Shown here: positions 16,812-25,232 of the stretch, piece after piece
Numbering within the stretch: position 1 is the stretch's first letter
Layout: each line of letters opens with the position of its first letter
Source of the DNA: Martinezella multihospitum
GTDB taxonomy: Bacteria; Pseudomonadota; Alphaproteobacteria; Rhizobiales; Rhizobiaceae
Direction: 5' to 3'
Length of the DNA stretch: 64,000 bases
Assembly: GCF_900094585.1 (NCBI RefSeq)
Contig: NZ_FMAG01000007.1
Coordinates: 1 to 64,000 of the forward strand
Translations under genes and position numbers: made by a program
The notes under the pieces: generated by a model
Database searches by the model: none
What the model was told of the DNA's origin: nothing
Seen by the model: only the letters and a program-made list of their open reading frames with translations

Positions 16812-19800
16812 TTGTTAGGTAGGGTCCTGGTTTTTCTGGGTGGATTGCTTGTGGTGGTGCTGTTCGTGGCGCTGCTCGCTCCGCTCTTCATAGACTGGAC
16901 CGATTTTCGCAAGAATTTCGAGGATCAGGCGAGCCGCATCATCGGCAAGAAGGTGACCGTTCATGGCACCGTGGATGCCCGCCTCCTGCCGTTCCCATCG
17001 GTGACGCTGCATGATGTCCGCGTTGGTCAGGAGGCCGACGGCACGCCGCTGGTACAGATTGCCGAATTCTCCATGGATGCGGAACTTGCGCCTTTCCTGT
17101 CCGGCGAAGCGCTGATCTTCGACATGCGGGTGTCCAAGCCCAAGGTACGGCTGCGGCTGCTGAAGGATGGCACGCTCGACTGGATGCGCGGCAGCCAACC
17201 GGAAATTCCTGCGAAGTCCGTGGTGCTCGAAAGCGTTCACGTCGAAGACGGCGATATTCTCTTCATCGACGAGCAAACGGGCAGAACCCGGCATGTCACG
17301 GGCCTGAACGCCCAGATGTCGGCGCGGTCGCTGGCCGGGCCATGGCGCATCGAAGGCGATGCGGCGCTCGACAACGAGCATGGCAATTTTACGATTTCCA
17401 GCAGCCAGCCTGACGATAACGGCGTCTTGCGCGTCCGCACCCGGCTGATGCCGGACCGCCATCCGTTGAACGTCGATCTCGACGGCGAGCTGAAGCTGGT
17501 CAACAGCAAGCCCGATTACATGGGTTCCTTCACGGCCGGCGTGAACGACAAGCAGGCCCGTGATTCAGCCGATCAGAAGGTGCAGCCCCGCATCAAGGGC
17601 CGTTTCGAGCTGACGAATGATCGCATTCGCGTCCCTGAGTACCGGCTCGAAGTCGGCGCCGATGACGACCCTTATGTCGTTACCGGCGAGGCGACGCTGG
17701 ATACGGGTTCCAAGCCGGAATTCCTGCTGACGGCCGATGGCCAGCAGATCGACGTCAATCGTCTCGGCAGCAACAAGGGCACCAACGGCAAGACCAATCG
17801 CAACCCGGCGATCTCGGCGCGGCAGCGCCTGAACAGCCTGATTGCGATCGCCGCCGAAGTCCCTGTGCCGCAGGTCCCCGGCAAGGCGACCTTCCGGTTG
17901 CCGGCGATTGTGGCGGGCGACACCACCATACGCGACGTGCAACTCGATCTTGAGCCGGCGGGAACGGGATGGAAGATAGATCATGCGATCGGCATGATGC
18001 CTGGACGCACGCAGGTCGAGGCGCGGGGCAATCTTATGCTGCGGGGCGAGCCGAATTTCATCGGCAATCTGGTCGTCGCGTCCAACCAGCCCTCAGGATT
18101 GGCATCATGGCTTGTGGGGTCCGTCGATCCGTCGATCCGGCAGCTGCGCCAGGCCGGCTTCTCTGCCGATGTCAGCCTGCAGCATGACGAGCAGCGCTTC
18201 GAAAACCTAGAGATCGCAATCGGTTCGGCCACGCTGAAAGGCCGGATCGATCGCCAGAGCGGGACAGACAAGGTCCCGCCAAAGCTTGCCGTCGACCTGA
18301 CCGGCGATGCCCTCGACCTTGACGCGCTAAGGGCGCTGACCGGGCTCTTTACTGGCCAGGATACGGGGGAATCCCTCTTCGATCATCGGATCACGGCGCA
18401 TCTGCAGGCCGGAAAATTCATGGCTTTCGGCGTGCCTGCCGATAATGTCGATACCTCATTTTCCGTGGCCGACGGCGCTCTGACGCTCGACAAGCTTTCG
18501 GTGCGCAATGTTGCCGGCGCCGAAATCACCGCAACTGGCCGTGCTGACGGTTCGCCTTCCGACTACAAGGGATCGGGCGAGATCACCTTCAAGGCCGCCG
18601 ATCCGGGGCCGTTTTTCGAAATGCTGCGCCAGCATCTGCCGCATCATCCCGTCATGGACCGGTTGGTGCGCAACGCCGCATGGTATGGAAACACTGCTCT
18701 TCGCGGCGCAGTGACGCTCGGCGGGGATCAGGACAACGCACTGACGGTGACGCTTGCCGGCGTTTCCAACGGCAGCCGCGTCAATTTCGATTATCGCATG
18801 TCCGATCTCTCGGCTTTCACGGGCAAGGGCACCACGACACTAGAGGGAACGCTGGAAAATTCGGTGACGTCGATCCTGTTCGGCCAGGCGGGTCTCGATC
18901 CGTTGCCTGTTGAAGCCGATGCCAATGGTCGTCTGACGCTGAAAGTGTCCGCAAGCGGTACCGATCCGGCGGATGCCGCACTCACCTTTGCGACCGACAA
19001 GACATCGTTTACCGCAAACGGCAAGGTGGATGTCCGTCCTGCTACCTTCCTCAACGGCAACGTAGCGCTATCGCTCGAAAGCGCCGACATCGATCCTTAT
19101 TTCGTGATGAACGGCATCGGTATTCCGCAGATGGGCGCCGGTTTGCCGGTGAAGTTTCAGGCCAATGCCGCCCTAAACCCGGACAAGATCGTGTTTTCGG
19201 ACATGAAGGGACTGTTTGCCGACAACAACATGTCCGGCACGCTGACCGTCGATCGGAAGGCGCTGAATCTCAGGGCGTCAGGTGAATTGTCGCTCGACAA
19301 GGCGGATCTCGATTGGCTGGCGGAAGCCATCTACGGGCCGATGAGCGATCCGAAAACGGGCGCTCTCAACCAGGATAAGCTCGGCCTGCCTGCCTTCAGC
19401 GGGATGGATATCGGCGTCAAGCTTTCCGCAAAGCAGGTTTGGCCCGGCATATTCGGTCCGATTTCGAATTTCACCGCCAATGCGAGCTACAAGGGCGAAG
19501 AATTGCGGCTTAACGATCTGACGGGCGGCTGGAATGGCGGCACGTTGACCGGAAGCGCGATGCTTGCCAATTCCGACGGTACCGGTCTGCTGCAGACGAA
19601 GCTCAGCCTGGCCAACGGCGATCTCGCTGTTGTCGCCTGGCAACGCGACGGAGCACCGCTTGCCACCGGTCGCTTCGGCCTTGCGATGAATGCCGAGGCG
19701 AGTGGCAAGAGCATTGCCGACCTTGCGGCCAATGCCAGCGGCTCGGGCGAAATTAAGCTCGGCGAAACGCATGTGCGTGGTCTCAATCTCTCCGTCCTGC

Positions 19801-20534
19801 CGCCGCTCCTTTCGGCGACGGACCAGATCCAGGGCGATATCACCGCCGCCAAGGTGCTGCCGATCGTCCAGACGCTGCTCAACAATGGCGAGGCTGTTCT
19901 CCCGGCGACGAGCATCCCTTTCAACATTTCCGCGGGCGTGGCGCGGGCGACCAATATTGCCGCCAGCAATGATCTGGCAAAGCTTTCGGGCAATGCCGAA
20001 ATCAGTCTGCCGGATGAGCGTATGCGCGGCTCTCTCGGCATCGATTTCAACGCTGGCACCGAAGCACAGAGCGGCGCGGAACCGGCCTTGCGCCTCGATT
20101 TCGCCGGACCGCTGGCCTCACCTGGCCGGACAATGGATGTGACTGATGTGACCAGCTTCCTGTCGGTCCGGGCATTCGAGCGCGAACGCCGCCGTGTCGA
20201 GCGCCTCCAGGCCAATGTGCTTGAAAAGCAGAGGCTGCGGCGCGAGGTCGCGCTGTACAAGTATGTGGCAGGCGCGCGCGAGGCTCAGCGCCAGCGCGAT
20301 GCCGCCATAGAGCAGCAGCGCCGTGCCGAAGAGGAGCGGCTGCGCGATCTAGCCCGGCAGGCGGCTGCGCAAAAGCAGGCGGAGGAAGAGGCGCGTGCCA
20401 AGCAGGCAGCCGAAGAGGAGGCCAAGGCCAGGGCGGCGGCCGACGCGCGAGCCAAGGCCGAAACTCAGCATCCGCCGGCGCCGCAAACGACCGCACCGTT
20501 GAACTTCAATGAATTGCCGGGGGTTGCCCAATAG
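16812..20534 (+). CDS. Large AsmA-family protein with charged coiled-coil tail
   Basis: This 1240-aa envelope protein is of the AsmA/DUF748 family, a group linked to lipid transport and outer-membrane biogenesis. An N-terminal membrane anchor (LVFLGGLLVVVLFVALLAPLF, about residues 6-26) is followed by the AsmA signature FIDWTDFRKNFEDQASRIIGKKVTVHGTVDARLLPFPSVTLHDV in overlapping short blocks, then a long periplasmic beta-rich region. The last 120 residues form a charged Ala/Glu/Arg/Lys-rich helix (about 1110-1225) and then a proline-rich end, resembling TolA-like periplasmic rods. The start appears to be TTG 16812. It is monocistronic. Function is inferred from the family. Confidence 0.88.
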   Translation: MLGRVLVFLGGLLVVVLFVALLAPLFIDWTDFRKNFEDQASRIIGKKVTVHGTVDARLLPFPSVTLHDVRVGQEADGTPLVQIAEFSMDAELAPFLSGEALIFDMRVSKPKVRLRLLKDGTLDWMRGSQPEIPAKSVVLESVHVEDGDILFIDEQTGRTRHVTGLNAQMSARSLAGPWRIEGDAALDNEHGNFTISSSQPDDNGVLRVRTRLMPDRHPLNVDLDGELKLVNSKPDYMGSFTAGVNDKQARDSADQKVQPRIKGRFELTNDRIRVPEYRLEVGADDDPYVVTGEATLDTGSKPEFLLTADGQQIDVNRLGSNKGTNGKTNRNPAISARQRLNSLIAIAAEVPVPQVPGKATFRLPAIVAGDTTIRDVQLDLEPAGTGWKIDHAIGMMPGRTQVEARGNLMLRGEPNFIGNLVVASNQPSGLASWLVGSVDPSIRQLRQAGFSADVSLQHDEQRFENLEIAIGSATLKGRIDRQSGTDKVPPKLAVDLTGDALDLDALRALTGLFTGQDTGESLFDHRITAHLQAGKFMAFGVPADNVDTSFSVADGALTLDKLSVRNVAGAEITATGRADGSPSDYKGSGEITFKAADPGPFFEMLRQHLPHHPVMDRLVRNAAWYGNTALRGAVTLGGDQDNALTVTLAGVSNGSRVNFDYRMSDLSAFTGKGTTTLEGTLENSVTSILFGQAGLDPLPVEADANGRLTLKVSASGTDPADAALTFATDKTSFTANGKVDVRPATFLNGNVALSLESADIDPYFVMNGIGIPQMGAGLPVKFQANAALNPDKIVFSDMKGLFADNNMSGTLTVDRKALNLRASGELSLDKADLDWLAEAIYGPMSDPKTGALNQDKLGLPAFSGMDIGVKLSAKQVWPGIFGPISNFTANASYKGEELRLNDLTGGWNGGTLTGSAMLANSDGTGLLQTKLSLANGDLAVVAWQRDGAPLATGRFGLAMNAEASGKSIADLAANASGSGEIKLGETHVRGLNLSVLPPLLSATDQIQGDITAAKVLPIVQTLLNNGEAVLPATSIPFNISAGVARATNIAASNDLAKLSGNAEISLPDERMRGSLGIDFNAGTEAQSGAEPALRLDFAGPLASPGRTMDVTDVTSFLSVRAFERERRRVERLQANVLEKQRLRREVALYKYVAGAREAQRQRDAAIEQQRRAEEERLRDLARQAAAQKQAEEEARAKQAAEEEAKARAAADARAKAETQHPPAPQTTAPLNFNELPGVAQ

Positions 20535-20610
20535 GCTGGGCAATTGCAAACCGATCTACGCCGGGCGGCTGAAGCACGCTCACGGCATTGTCGCAAGTTT
20601 CCCGCAGCCG

Positions 20611-20838
20611 TCAGTTGCGGTCCTTCAGCCATCTGAGGACATAGAGGCGAAGTGCCGAGGAGAGATTGCTGCCGGCTTCGCGCCCGTCGTCGATCTCGGA
20701 GATCAGCGCCGCGAGCGACGTGCCGCGCGCGCTGGCGATAGCCTTCAGTTCTGTCCAGAAGGCATCCTCAAGGGAAAAGCTTGTGCGATGGCCATGCAGC
20801 GTCGCGGAATGTTTACGGATCATCAGCGGATCGATCAA
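20611..20838 (-). CDS. Ribbon-helix-helix domain protein
   Basis: This 75-aa protein resembles the RHH_4 family. The ribbon strand (HRTSFSLEDAFWTELKAIA) is followed by the two helices (GTSLAALISEIDDGREAGSNLSSALRLYVLRWLK in overlapping blocks). RHH proteins bind DNA as dimers, so this is probably a small regulator, although targets are unknown. It is followed on the same strand direction by nothing obvious and lies 89 bp from the DUF4169 gene, possibly in the same leftward transcript (DUF4169 then RHH). An alternative start is the internal Met at residue 6. Confidence 0.75.
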   Translation of the reverse strand: MIDPLMIRKHSATLHGHRTSFSLEDAFWTELKAIASARGTSLAALISEIDDGREAGSNLSSALRLYVLRWLKDRN

Positions 20839-20927
20839 AAATCGGAAATGGCGGGATATTTTTGAAAGTGATTCAAAATGCGGAAGTAAGCAACTGATTT
20901 CTGAAGTTTTTTATCTCGGGGTCTAAA

Positions 20928-21122
20928 CTAGTCTTCGGTCTTCTTGGTTTCGATTCGCCCGGCCTCGTGCGTCTTTGCGGCCTTTTCGTTAAGCGTCGTC
21001 GTCAGCTTCTTCTCGGCCTTGGTTCGCCCAAAGGCGATGCGGTTCTGCTCCGCCTGCTTTTCCTTGTCCGAGCGGGCCTGCTTCTTGCGAAATTGGCGCA
21101 GATTGACGATTTCGGCGCTCAT
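20928..21122 (-). CDS. DUF4169 family protein
   Basis: This 64-aa, highly charged protein matches the DUF4169 family by its start (MSAEIVNLRQFRKKQARSDKEKQAEQNR in overlapping blocks) and its RTKAEK core. It is predicted to be helical and basic. Function is unknown. It lies downstream of sspB on the same strand but is separated from it by a strong terminator, so it probably has its own promoter or depends on read-through. In my recollection of rhizobial genomes, DUF4169 and RHH proteins are often neighbours. Confidence 0.75.
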   Translation of the reverse strand: MSAEIVNLRQFRKKQARSDKEKQAEQNRIAFGRTKAEKKLTTTLNEKAAKTHEAGRIETKKTED

Positions 21123-21145
21123 CGATCTCTTCCGTTACCGATATG

Positions 21146-21170
21146 AAAAAGGGGAAGCGGATGCTTCCCC
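21146..21170 (-). terminator. Intrinsic terminator of sspB
   Basis: The hairpin has arms 21151-21158 and 21163-21170 (GGGGAAGC/GCTTCCCC) and is followed on the minus strand by five T bases (A-run at 21146-21150 on the plus strand). It lies just past the sspB stop. Confidence 0.85.
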
Positions 21171-21178
21171 TGCAATGC

Positions 21179-21691
21179 CTACTGCTTCTTGCGGAATGCG
21201 TCGAGAGAGACGACCGATCCCGGCTTCTTTTCTTCGCCTTCCTTGGCTGCCGCCGCCGGCGCTTCCTCACCTTCGACCGGCACCGGATAGGCAGTGATTT
21301 CGCTGGAGGAAGTCTCTTCTTCGTCGTCGGCCAACGGGACGTCGAACTCCAGCTCGAAATTGACGGAAGGGTCGTAGAATCCGCGGATGGCGTTGAAGGG
21401 GACGACCAGCTTTTCCGGAACATCGGAGAAGGAGAGGCCGATCTCGAACTGGCTCTCGGTGATTTTCAGGTCCCAGAACTGATGCTGGATGACGATGGTC
21501 ATCTGCTCCGGATACTTCGACTTCAGGTGCTGCGAAATGCGCACGCCGGGAGCACCGGTCAGAAAAGTGATGAAGAAATGGTGGTCACCGGGCAGGCGGC
21601 CTGTAGCGCCGACCTCGGTCAGCACCTTGCGGATCACTCCACGCAGGGCGTCCTGTGCCAAAATGTCGTAGCGGATATGATCCTGCCCCAT
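21179..21691 (-). CDS. sspB: SspB, ClpXP adaptor for ssrA-tagged proteins (alpha type)
   Basis: SspB tethers ssrA-tagged proteins to ClpX and speeds their degradation. This is the alphaproteobacterial form: 171 aa, with the N-terminal substrate-binding domain (DHIRYDILAQDALRGVIRKVL; GDHHFFITFLTGAPGVRIS) and, after a flexible acidic Ala/Glu linker (about residues 125-155), a C-terminal ClpX-docking tail (GSVVSLDAFRKK). I chose ATG 21691 because it has an AGGAAAG ribosome-binding site; an upstream ATG at 21715 has none. It lies immediately downstream of ssrA on the same strand, so the tag RNA and its adaptor may be linked. Confidence 0.93.
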   Translation of the reverse strand: MGQDHIRYDILAQDALRGVIRKVLTEVGATGRLPGDHHFFITFLTGAPGVRISQHLKSKYPEQMTIVIQHQFWDLKITESQFEIGLSFSDVPEKLVVPFNAIRGFYDPSVNFELEFDVPLADDEEETSSSEITAYPVPVEGEEAPAAAAKEGEEKKPGSVVSLDAFRKKQ

Positions 21692-21804
21692 GCTTTCCTG
21701 TCTTTCGTTGGCCATGTTTTTTATAGGCTTATGCCACGCTGAACGCCGCCGGAAAAGCCCTATGCGCGAGTCACCGCCTGTCGATCTATAATATAGCACT
21801 GGAG

Positions 21805-22141
21805 AAGAAGGTGAAGGCTTCTGTTGCCAGGTGCCTTCGAACCCCGCCTAAGAGTGCGACCCCTTAGGACTTTATTTGAAGTGTCACACCGCGATTAAGC
21901 AGCGAGACGAGCTTCCGCATAGTTGTCGTTTGCAACTACAATTTTAGCCCGATAACGGCGGTACAATGCCGAGCGAAAAGTCGATCTTTACACCCTTGTC
22001 GATCCTGTTTCGCCCCCATCAAAAGCCGGTCTGACGCCAGTCTTGCCGGCCGGTTTTTGGTGGAGGCGCCGGGTACCGCCCCCGGGTCCAATAGGTTTAT
22101 TACACCGCTCATTTATCGCCATAGCCGGCCCGAAGACCGGC
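21805..22141 (-). ncRNA. ssrA: tmRNA (SsrA), circularly permuted two-piece form
   Basis: Reading the minus strand, the tag frame at 21933-21895 encodes ANDNYAEARLAA followed by TAA, a tag ending in LAA as in rhizobial tmRNAs. The coding piece begins with GGGGGCG at 22017. Upstream (higher coordinates) lies the acceptor piece, which ends in CGCCTCCACCA at 22058. The CGCCTCC pairs with the GGGGGCG of the coding piece to form the acceptor stem, with one G-U pair. The acceptor-first order, with a short spacer (22018-22057) between the pieces, is the permuted arrangement known in alphaproteobacteria. A TATATC -10 box at 22153-22148 suggests transcription starts near 22141. The 3' end is near a hairpin (GAAGGC...GCCTTC, 21838-21813). 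Both outer ends are approximate. Confidence 0.92.
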
Positions 22142-22362
22142 AAGGGTGATATAGTGTTTTCCGCGGGCGAAGGGAAGGGCAATTGTCATATTAACGTCGC
22201 GGAAACATCGGTTTGCCTGCGCGGCTCGGTGATTTGCCTGTATTACGTTTCCTAGTGGTTGGTTTCGCCGCGGCTTGTCATTAAAATTGCGAAAAAGGAA
22301 TCGGCAGGCTGTCGCCCAGGCATCCCTATGGCCGGAAATTTCAAGCGATTTCGGAGCGGAAG

Positions 22363-23283
22363 ATGGCTCGTCACCCAGAGTATCAATATCTCGACCTGAT
22401 GGCGCACCTGCTCGAACATGGTGATCGCCGCATCGATCGAACCGGCGTCGGCACCTTGAGCGGGCTTGGCGCTATGATGCGTTTCGATCTTTCGAAGGGG
22501 CAGATCCCGATCTTCACGACGAAGCGCGTCTACTGGAAGCTCGCCGTCAAGGAAATGCTGTGGTTCCTGACCGGCGACACCAATATCCGCAATCTCCTGA
22601 AAGAGAACGTTCGGATCTGGACCGACTGGCCGCTAGCGAAATATCGCAAGGCGACGGGCGAGGATATCGATCAGCTTGCCTTCGAGAAGCGTGTCCTCGA
22701 GGATGAGGCTTTCGCTCTCCAGTGGGGCGATCTCGGCCCTGTCTATGGCAAGCAGTGGCGGCAGTGGCGCGATGCCGAGGGCCGGGTGCATGACCAGCTC
22801 GCGTCGGTCATCAAGGATCTCAAAACTAATCCAAGCAGCCGCCGCATGATCTTCCATGCATGGAATGTCGGAGAGCTTGCCGACATGGCGCTGCATCCCT
22901 GCCATATGGTCTATCAATTCCATGTGTCGAACATCTCGGGCGAGGGGGGCAAGCGGCCGCGTCTCAGCCTGATGGTGTTCCAGCGCTCCTGCGACCTCTT
23001 CCTCGGCAATCCCTTCAACATCTGCCAGCAGGCGGCCCTGCTCGCCATGGTCGCGCAGCAGGTCGATATGGATATGGGAGAGCTGGTCTGGTCGGGCGGT
23101 GACGTCCACCTCTATCTCAACCATCTGGATGCGATCCGCGAGCAGCTCAGCCGCGAGCCGAAGCCGTTCCCGACCTTGCGACTGCTGCGCCGGCCCGACA
23201 GCATCGACGATTATCGCATCGAGGATTTCGAGGTTCTGGGCTATGAGCCGCATGCCGCGATTGCGGCCGAAGTCGCGGTTTAG
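22363..23283 (+). CDS. thyA: Thymidylate synthase
   Basis: This enzyme methylates dUMP to dTMP using methylene-tetrahydrofolate. The catalytic Cys is residue 180 within MALHPCHMVYQF. Other conserved blocks are the N-terminal DRTGVGTLSGLGAMMRFDL, FLTGDTNIRNLL, the phosphate-binding SSRRMIFHAWN, and RSCDLFLGNPFNICQQALL-like sequence for dUMP binding. At 306 aa it is longer than the E. coli enzyme (264 aa), the extra residues lying before the catalytic Cys, as in the longer ThyA forms. folA is about 3 kb downstream on the same strand, separated by unrelated genes. Confidence 0.96.
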   Translation: MARHPEYQYLDLMAHLLEHGDRRIDRTGVGTLSGLGAMMRFDLSKGQIPIFTTKRVYWKLAVKEMLWFLTGDTNIRNLLKENVRIWTDWPLAKYRKATGEDIDQLAFEKRVLEDEAFALQWGDLGPVYGKQWRQWRDAEGRVHDQLASVIKDLKTNPSSRRMIFHAWNVGELADMALHPCHMVYQFHVSNISGEGGKRPRLSLMVFQRSCDLFLGNPFNICQQAALLAMVAQQVDMDMGELVWSGGDVHLYLNHLDAIREQLSREPKPFPTLRLLRRPDSIDDYRIEDFEVLGYEPHAAIAAEVAV

Positions 23284-23723
23284 GCGTTTCGACCAGCAAC
23301 GAGAACGGCGCCGCTGACGAGCAGCAATGCTCCGACAAGCTGCCATGCGCTGAAGCCGGCCATCGTCTTTCCGGAGATGGCGGCGTCGAATGCCAGGCCG
23401 GTCAGGAGCTGGCTTGCGACGAGCACGGCGATGGTGGGGGCCGCGCCAAGCCGTTGATATCCGAGGATGCCGGCAAAGACGAAGAACGAGCCGAGCAGGC
23501 CCGGCAGCAAGGCCCACGGCCTGACGGCGCCGGCCGCTTCCGCAAGGCCGGCGAGGCCGTTGCGGGAAATCAGGATCGCAAGCAATGCGGTCAGCCCGAC
23601 CGAGGAGTTGATGACCAGCGTGATCAGCACGGTCGATACCGACTGGGTGATCCGCACCATCAGCGCGTTCTGCACAACCAGCGATATGCCGGCGAGAATG
23701 AGCGTTGCCACCGTAATCGGCAT
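23280..23723 (-). CDS. Small DMT-family transporter (DUF606/YdcZ type)
   Basis: This 147-aa integral membrane protein has about five hydrophobic helices. It resembles the DUF606 (YdcZ) branch of the drug/metabolite transporter superfamily, with FVFAGILGYQRLGAAPTIAVLVASQLLTGLAFD as the family-like stretch in overlapping blocks. Such proteins usually act as dimers. The substrate is unknown. It is followed on the same strand (upstream in sequence order) by an acetyltransferase gene 13 bp away, so the two likely form an operon. Its 3' end overlaps the thyA stop by 4 bp in a convergent arrangement. Confidence 0.8.
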   Translation of the reverse strand: MPITVATLILAGISLVVQNALMVRITQSVSTVLITLVINSSVGLTALLAILISRNGLAGLAEAAGAVRPWALLPGLLGSFFVFAGILGYQRLGAAPTIAVLVASQLLTGLAFDAAISGKTMAGFSAWQLVGALLLVSGAVLVAGRNA

Positions 23724-23735
23724 GATGTTTGAGCC

Positions 23736-24263
23736 TCAGACTGTTGGCTTGCTGTCCGGTTCTGTGCGCTGATCGAGCAGGAGCTGGAGAAATGCCAGAT
23801 CCAGCCAGCGTCCGAACTTGGTGCCGACTTGCGGCAGAAGGCCGACCTGCTGGAAGCCGAGCTTTTCGTGCAGCCGGATCGAAGCCTCATTGCCCGCCTC
23901 GATGCCCGCAACCATCGCATGTTTGCCGATCGCCCGGGCGCGCTCGATCAATTCGATCATCAGCGCCTTGCCGATGCCGCCGCGATATTGATCGTTGCGG
24001 ACGTAGACGGAGTGCTCGACCGTATGCCGGTAGCCGTCGAAGGCGCGCCAGTCGCCGAACGAGGCATAGCCAATGACGTCGCCGCGATCGTCTGTGGCCA
24101 CCAGCACGGGATAGCCGAGCTTATGCCGATCCTGCAGCCACTGCCGGCGGTTGGCGATATCGACCAGCGTTTCGTTCCAGATCGCGGCGGTATTAGCGAC
24201 TGCATCATTGTAGATCGCGGTTATCCCCGCGAGATCCTCGTCTCTCGCATCGCGAATTTGCAT
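23736..24263 (-). CDS. GNAT N-acetyltransferase (phosphinothricin acetyltransferase-like)
   Basis: This 175-aa enzyme belongs to the Pat/Bar-like branch of the GNAT family, which acetylates amino groups of amino-acid-like compounds. The acetyl-CoA binding motif A is about residues 88-105 (EHSVYVRNDQYRGGIGKALM). The IYNDAVANTAAIWNE and EKLGFQQVGLLPQVGTKFGRWLDL blocks are typical of the Pat group. The ATG at 24263 is preferred over a 24332 start that lies in AT-rich sequence. It is probably co-transcribed with the DMT transporter, a pairing seen for resistance or detoxification modules; the substrate is not known. Confidence 0.85.
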   Translation of the reverse strand: MQIRDARDEDLAGITAIYNDAVANTAAIWNETLVDIANRRQWLQDRHKLGYPVLVATDDRGDVIGYASFGDWRAFDGYRHTVEHSVYVRNDQYRGGIGKALMIELIERARAIGKHAMVAGIEAGNEASIRLHEKLGFQQVGLLPQVGTKFGRWLDLAFLQLLLDQRTEPDSKPTV

Positions 24264-24563
24264 TGGTTGGCTCCGTAGGGCATCCACTAAATTGGATGAA
24301 TATGTGTTTTGTTGCTCTATCCTGTCATACACCGATTTCCATATCTGTCTACTATATTATTACGAAAATCCAGGAAAACAAAACGCTGCCGATGGTTTGT
24401 ATCTCGGCAACTGCAATAAAATATGCAGAATTTTCAATAGCCAAGTTACTCTTTGAGTGAAGCTGCACTTCTTTTCCATGCTGTCGAGACCTGTGCGAGG
24501 CGATCTTTCGAAGGTGCGGGGCATCGATTGTCATCTCAGCCGAAGTCCACTATAGTAAAACGC
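24264..24563. other. AT-rich divergent intergenic region
   Basis: This 300-bp region between the leftward acetyltransferase and the rightward XRE regulator is clearly more AT-rich than its surroundings. Near the acetyltransferase start it contains a small inverted repeat, ATCCA...TGGAT. Its right end holds the promoter of the XRE gene. No gene is supported in it. Confidence 0.45.
24528..24556 (+). promoter_or_regulatory. Sigma-70 promoter of the XRE-cupin gene (leaderless start)
   Basis: TTGTCA at 24528-24533 and TATAGT at 24551-24556 are separated by 17 bp, close to consensus. Transcription is expected near 24562-24564, while the ATG is at 24564, so the mRNA would have essentially no 5' leader. 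Confidence 0.7.
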
Positions 24564-25130
24564 ATGTCTCAACTTGATGATATCGACAGGCGCATCGGCG
24601 CACGCATTCGCATCGAACGGGAAAGCCGTGGCTGGTCGCTGACGGAGCTGGCCGAACGCTCGACCGTATCCCGTGCCATGATCCACAAGATCGAGCGTGG
24701 CGAAAGCAGCCCGACAGCGACGCTGCTCGGCAAGCTTTCCGGTGCCTTCAGCCTGAGCATGTCGACCTTGATGGCACGTGCGGAGATGCAGCAGGGCCGA
24801 TTTCTCCGAAAGGAAGAGCAGCCCATCTGGGTCGATCCGCAGACGGGCTATGAGCGCCGGCACGTTTCCCCGAAGTCGGACCTGCCGCTCGATCTCGTCC
24901 GCATCGAATTGCCCGCGGGGGCGGAAGTTCCGATGCCTGCATCGGCCTATGCCTTCATGCGACAGCTCATCTGGGTGCTGGAGGGACGGCTGACCTTTAT
25001 CGAGGGAGACGCCAGGCATCTGATGTCGGCGGGCGATTGCCTGGAGCTTGGTCCGCCGACGGATTGCATCTTCCAGAATGAAAGCGAGGAGCCGTGCATT
25101 TACGCCGTCCTCGTGCTTCGCAACGCTTGA
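24564..25130 (+). CDS. XRE-family regulator with C-terminal cupin sensor
   Basis: This 188-aa transcription factor has an N-terminal Cro/CI-type HTH (about residues 9-65; RIRIERESRGWSLTELAERSTVSRAMIHKIERGESSPTATLLGKLS in overlapping blocks) and a C-terminal cupin barrel (about 105-185) that probably binds a small metabolite. It belongs to the PuuR/SutR-like group. I chose ATG 24564 because it starts the HTH domain and follows a good promoter. A dehydrogenase gene lies about 100 bp downstream on the same strand, and a GNAT/DMT pair lies upstream in the opposite direction; either could be the target. Confidence 0.9.
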   Translation: MSQLDDIDRRIGARIRIERESRGWSLTELAERSTVSRAMIHKIERGESSPTATLLGKLSGAFSLSMSTLMARAEMQQGRFLRKEEQPIWVDPQTGYERRHVSPKSDLPLDLVRIELPAGAEVPMPASAYAFMRQLIWVLEGRLTFIEGDARHLMSAGDCLELGPPTDCIFQNESEEPCIYAVLVLRNA

Positions 25131-25232
25131 CGGTCGGCGCTAAACTTAGCGTTACCGCAAGGCATTGCGCTCGTCCGGCCGGACGATAGGCGATATGCTG
25201 CCGTCTTCCTCGATCGGAGAAGGAGATTGGCC

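Noticed and set aside
22043..22255. Small plus-strand ORF (about 70 codons) across the ssrA region
   Set aside because: It overlaps the acceptor piece of the tmRNA gene, lacks a ribosome-binding site and has no recognisable product.
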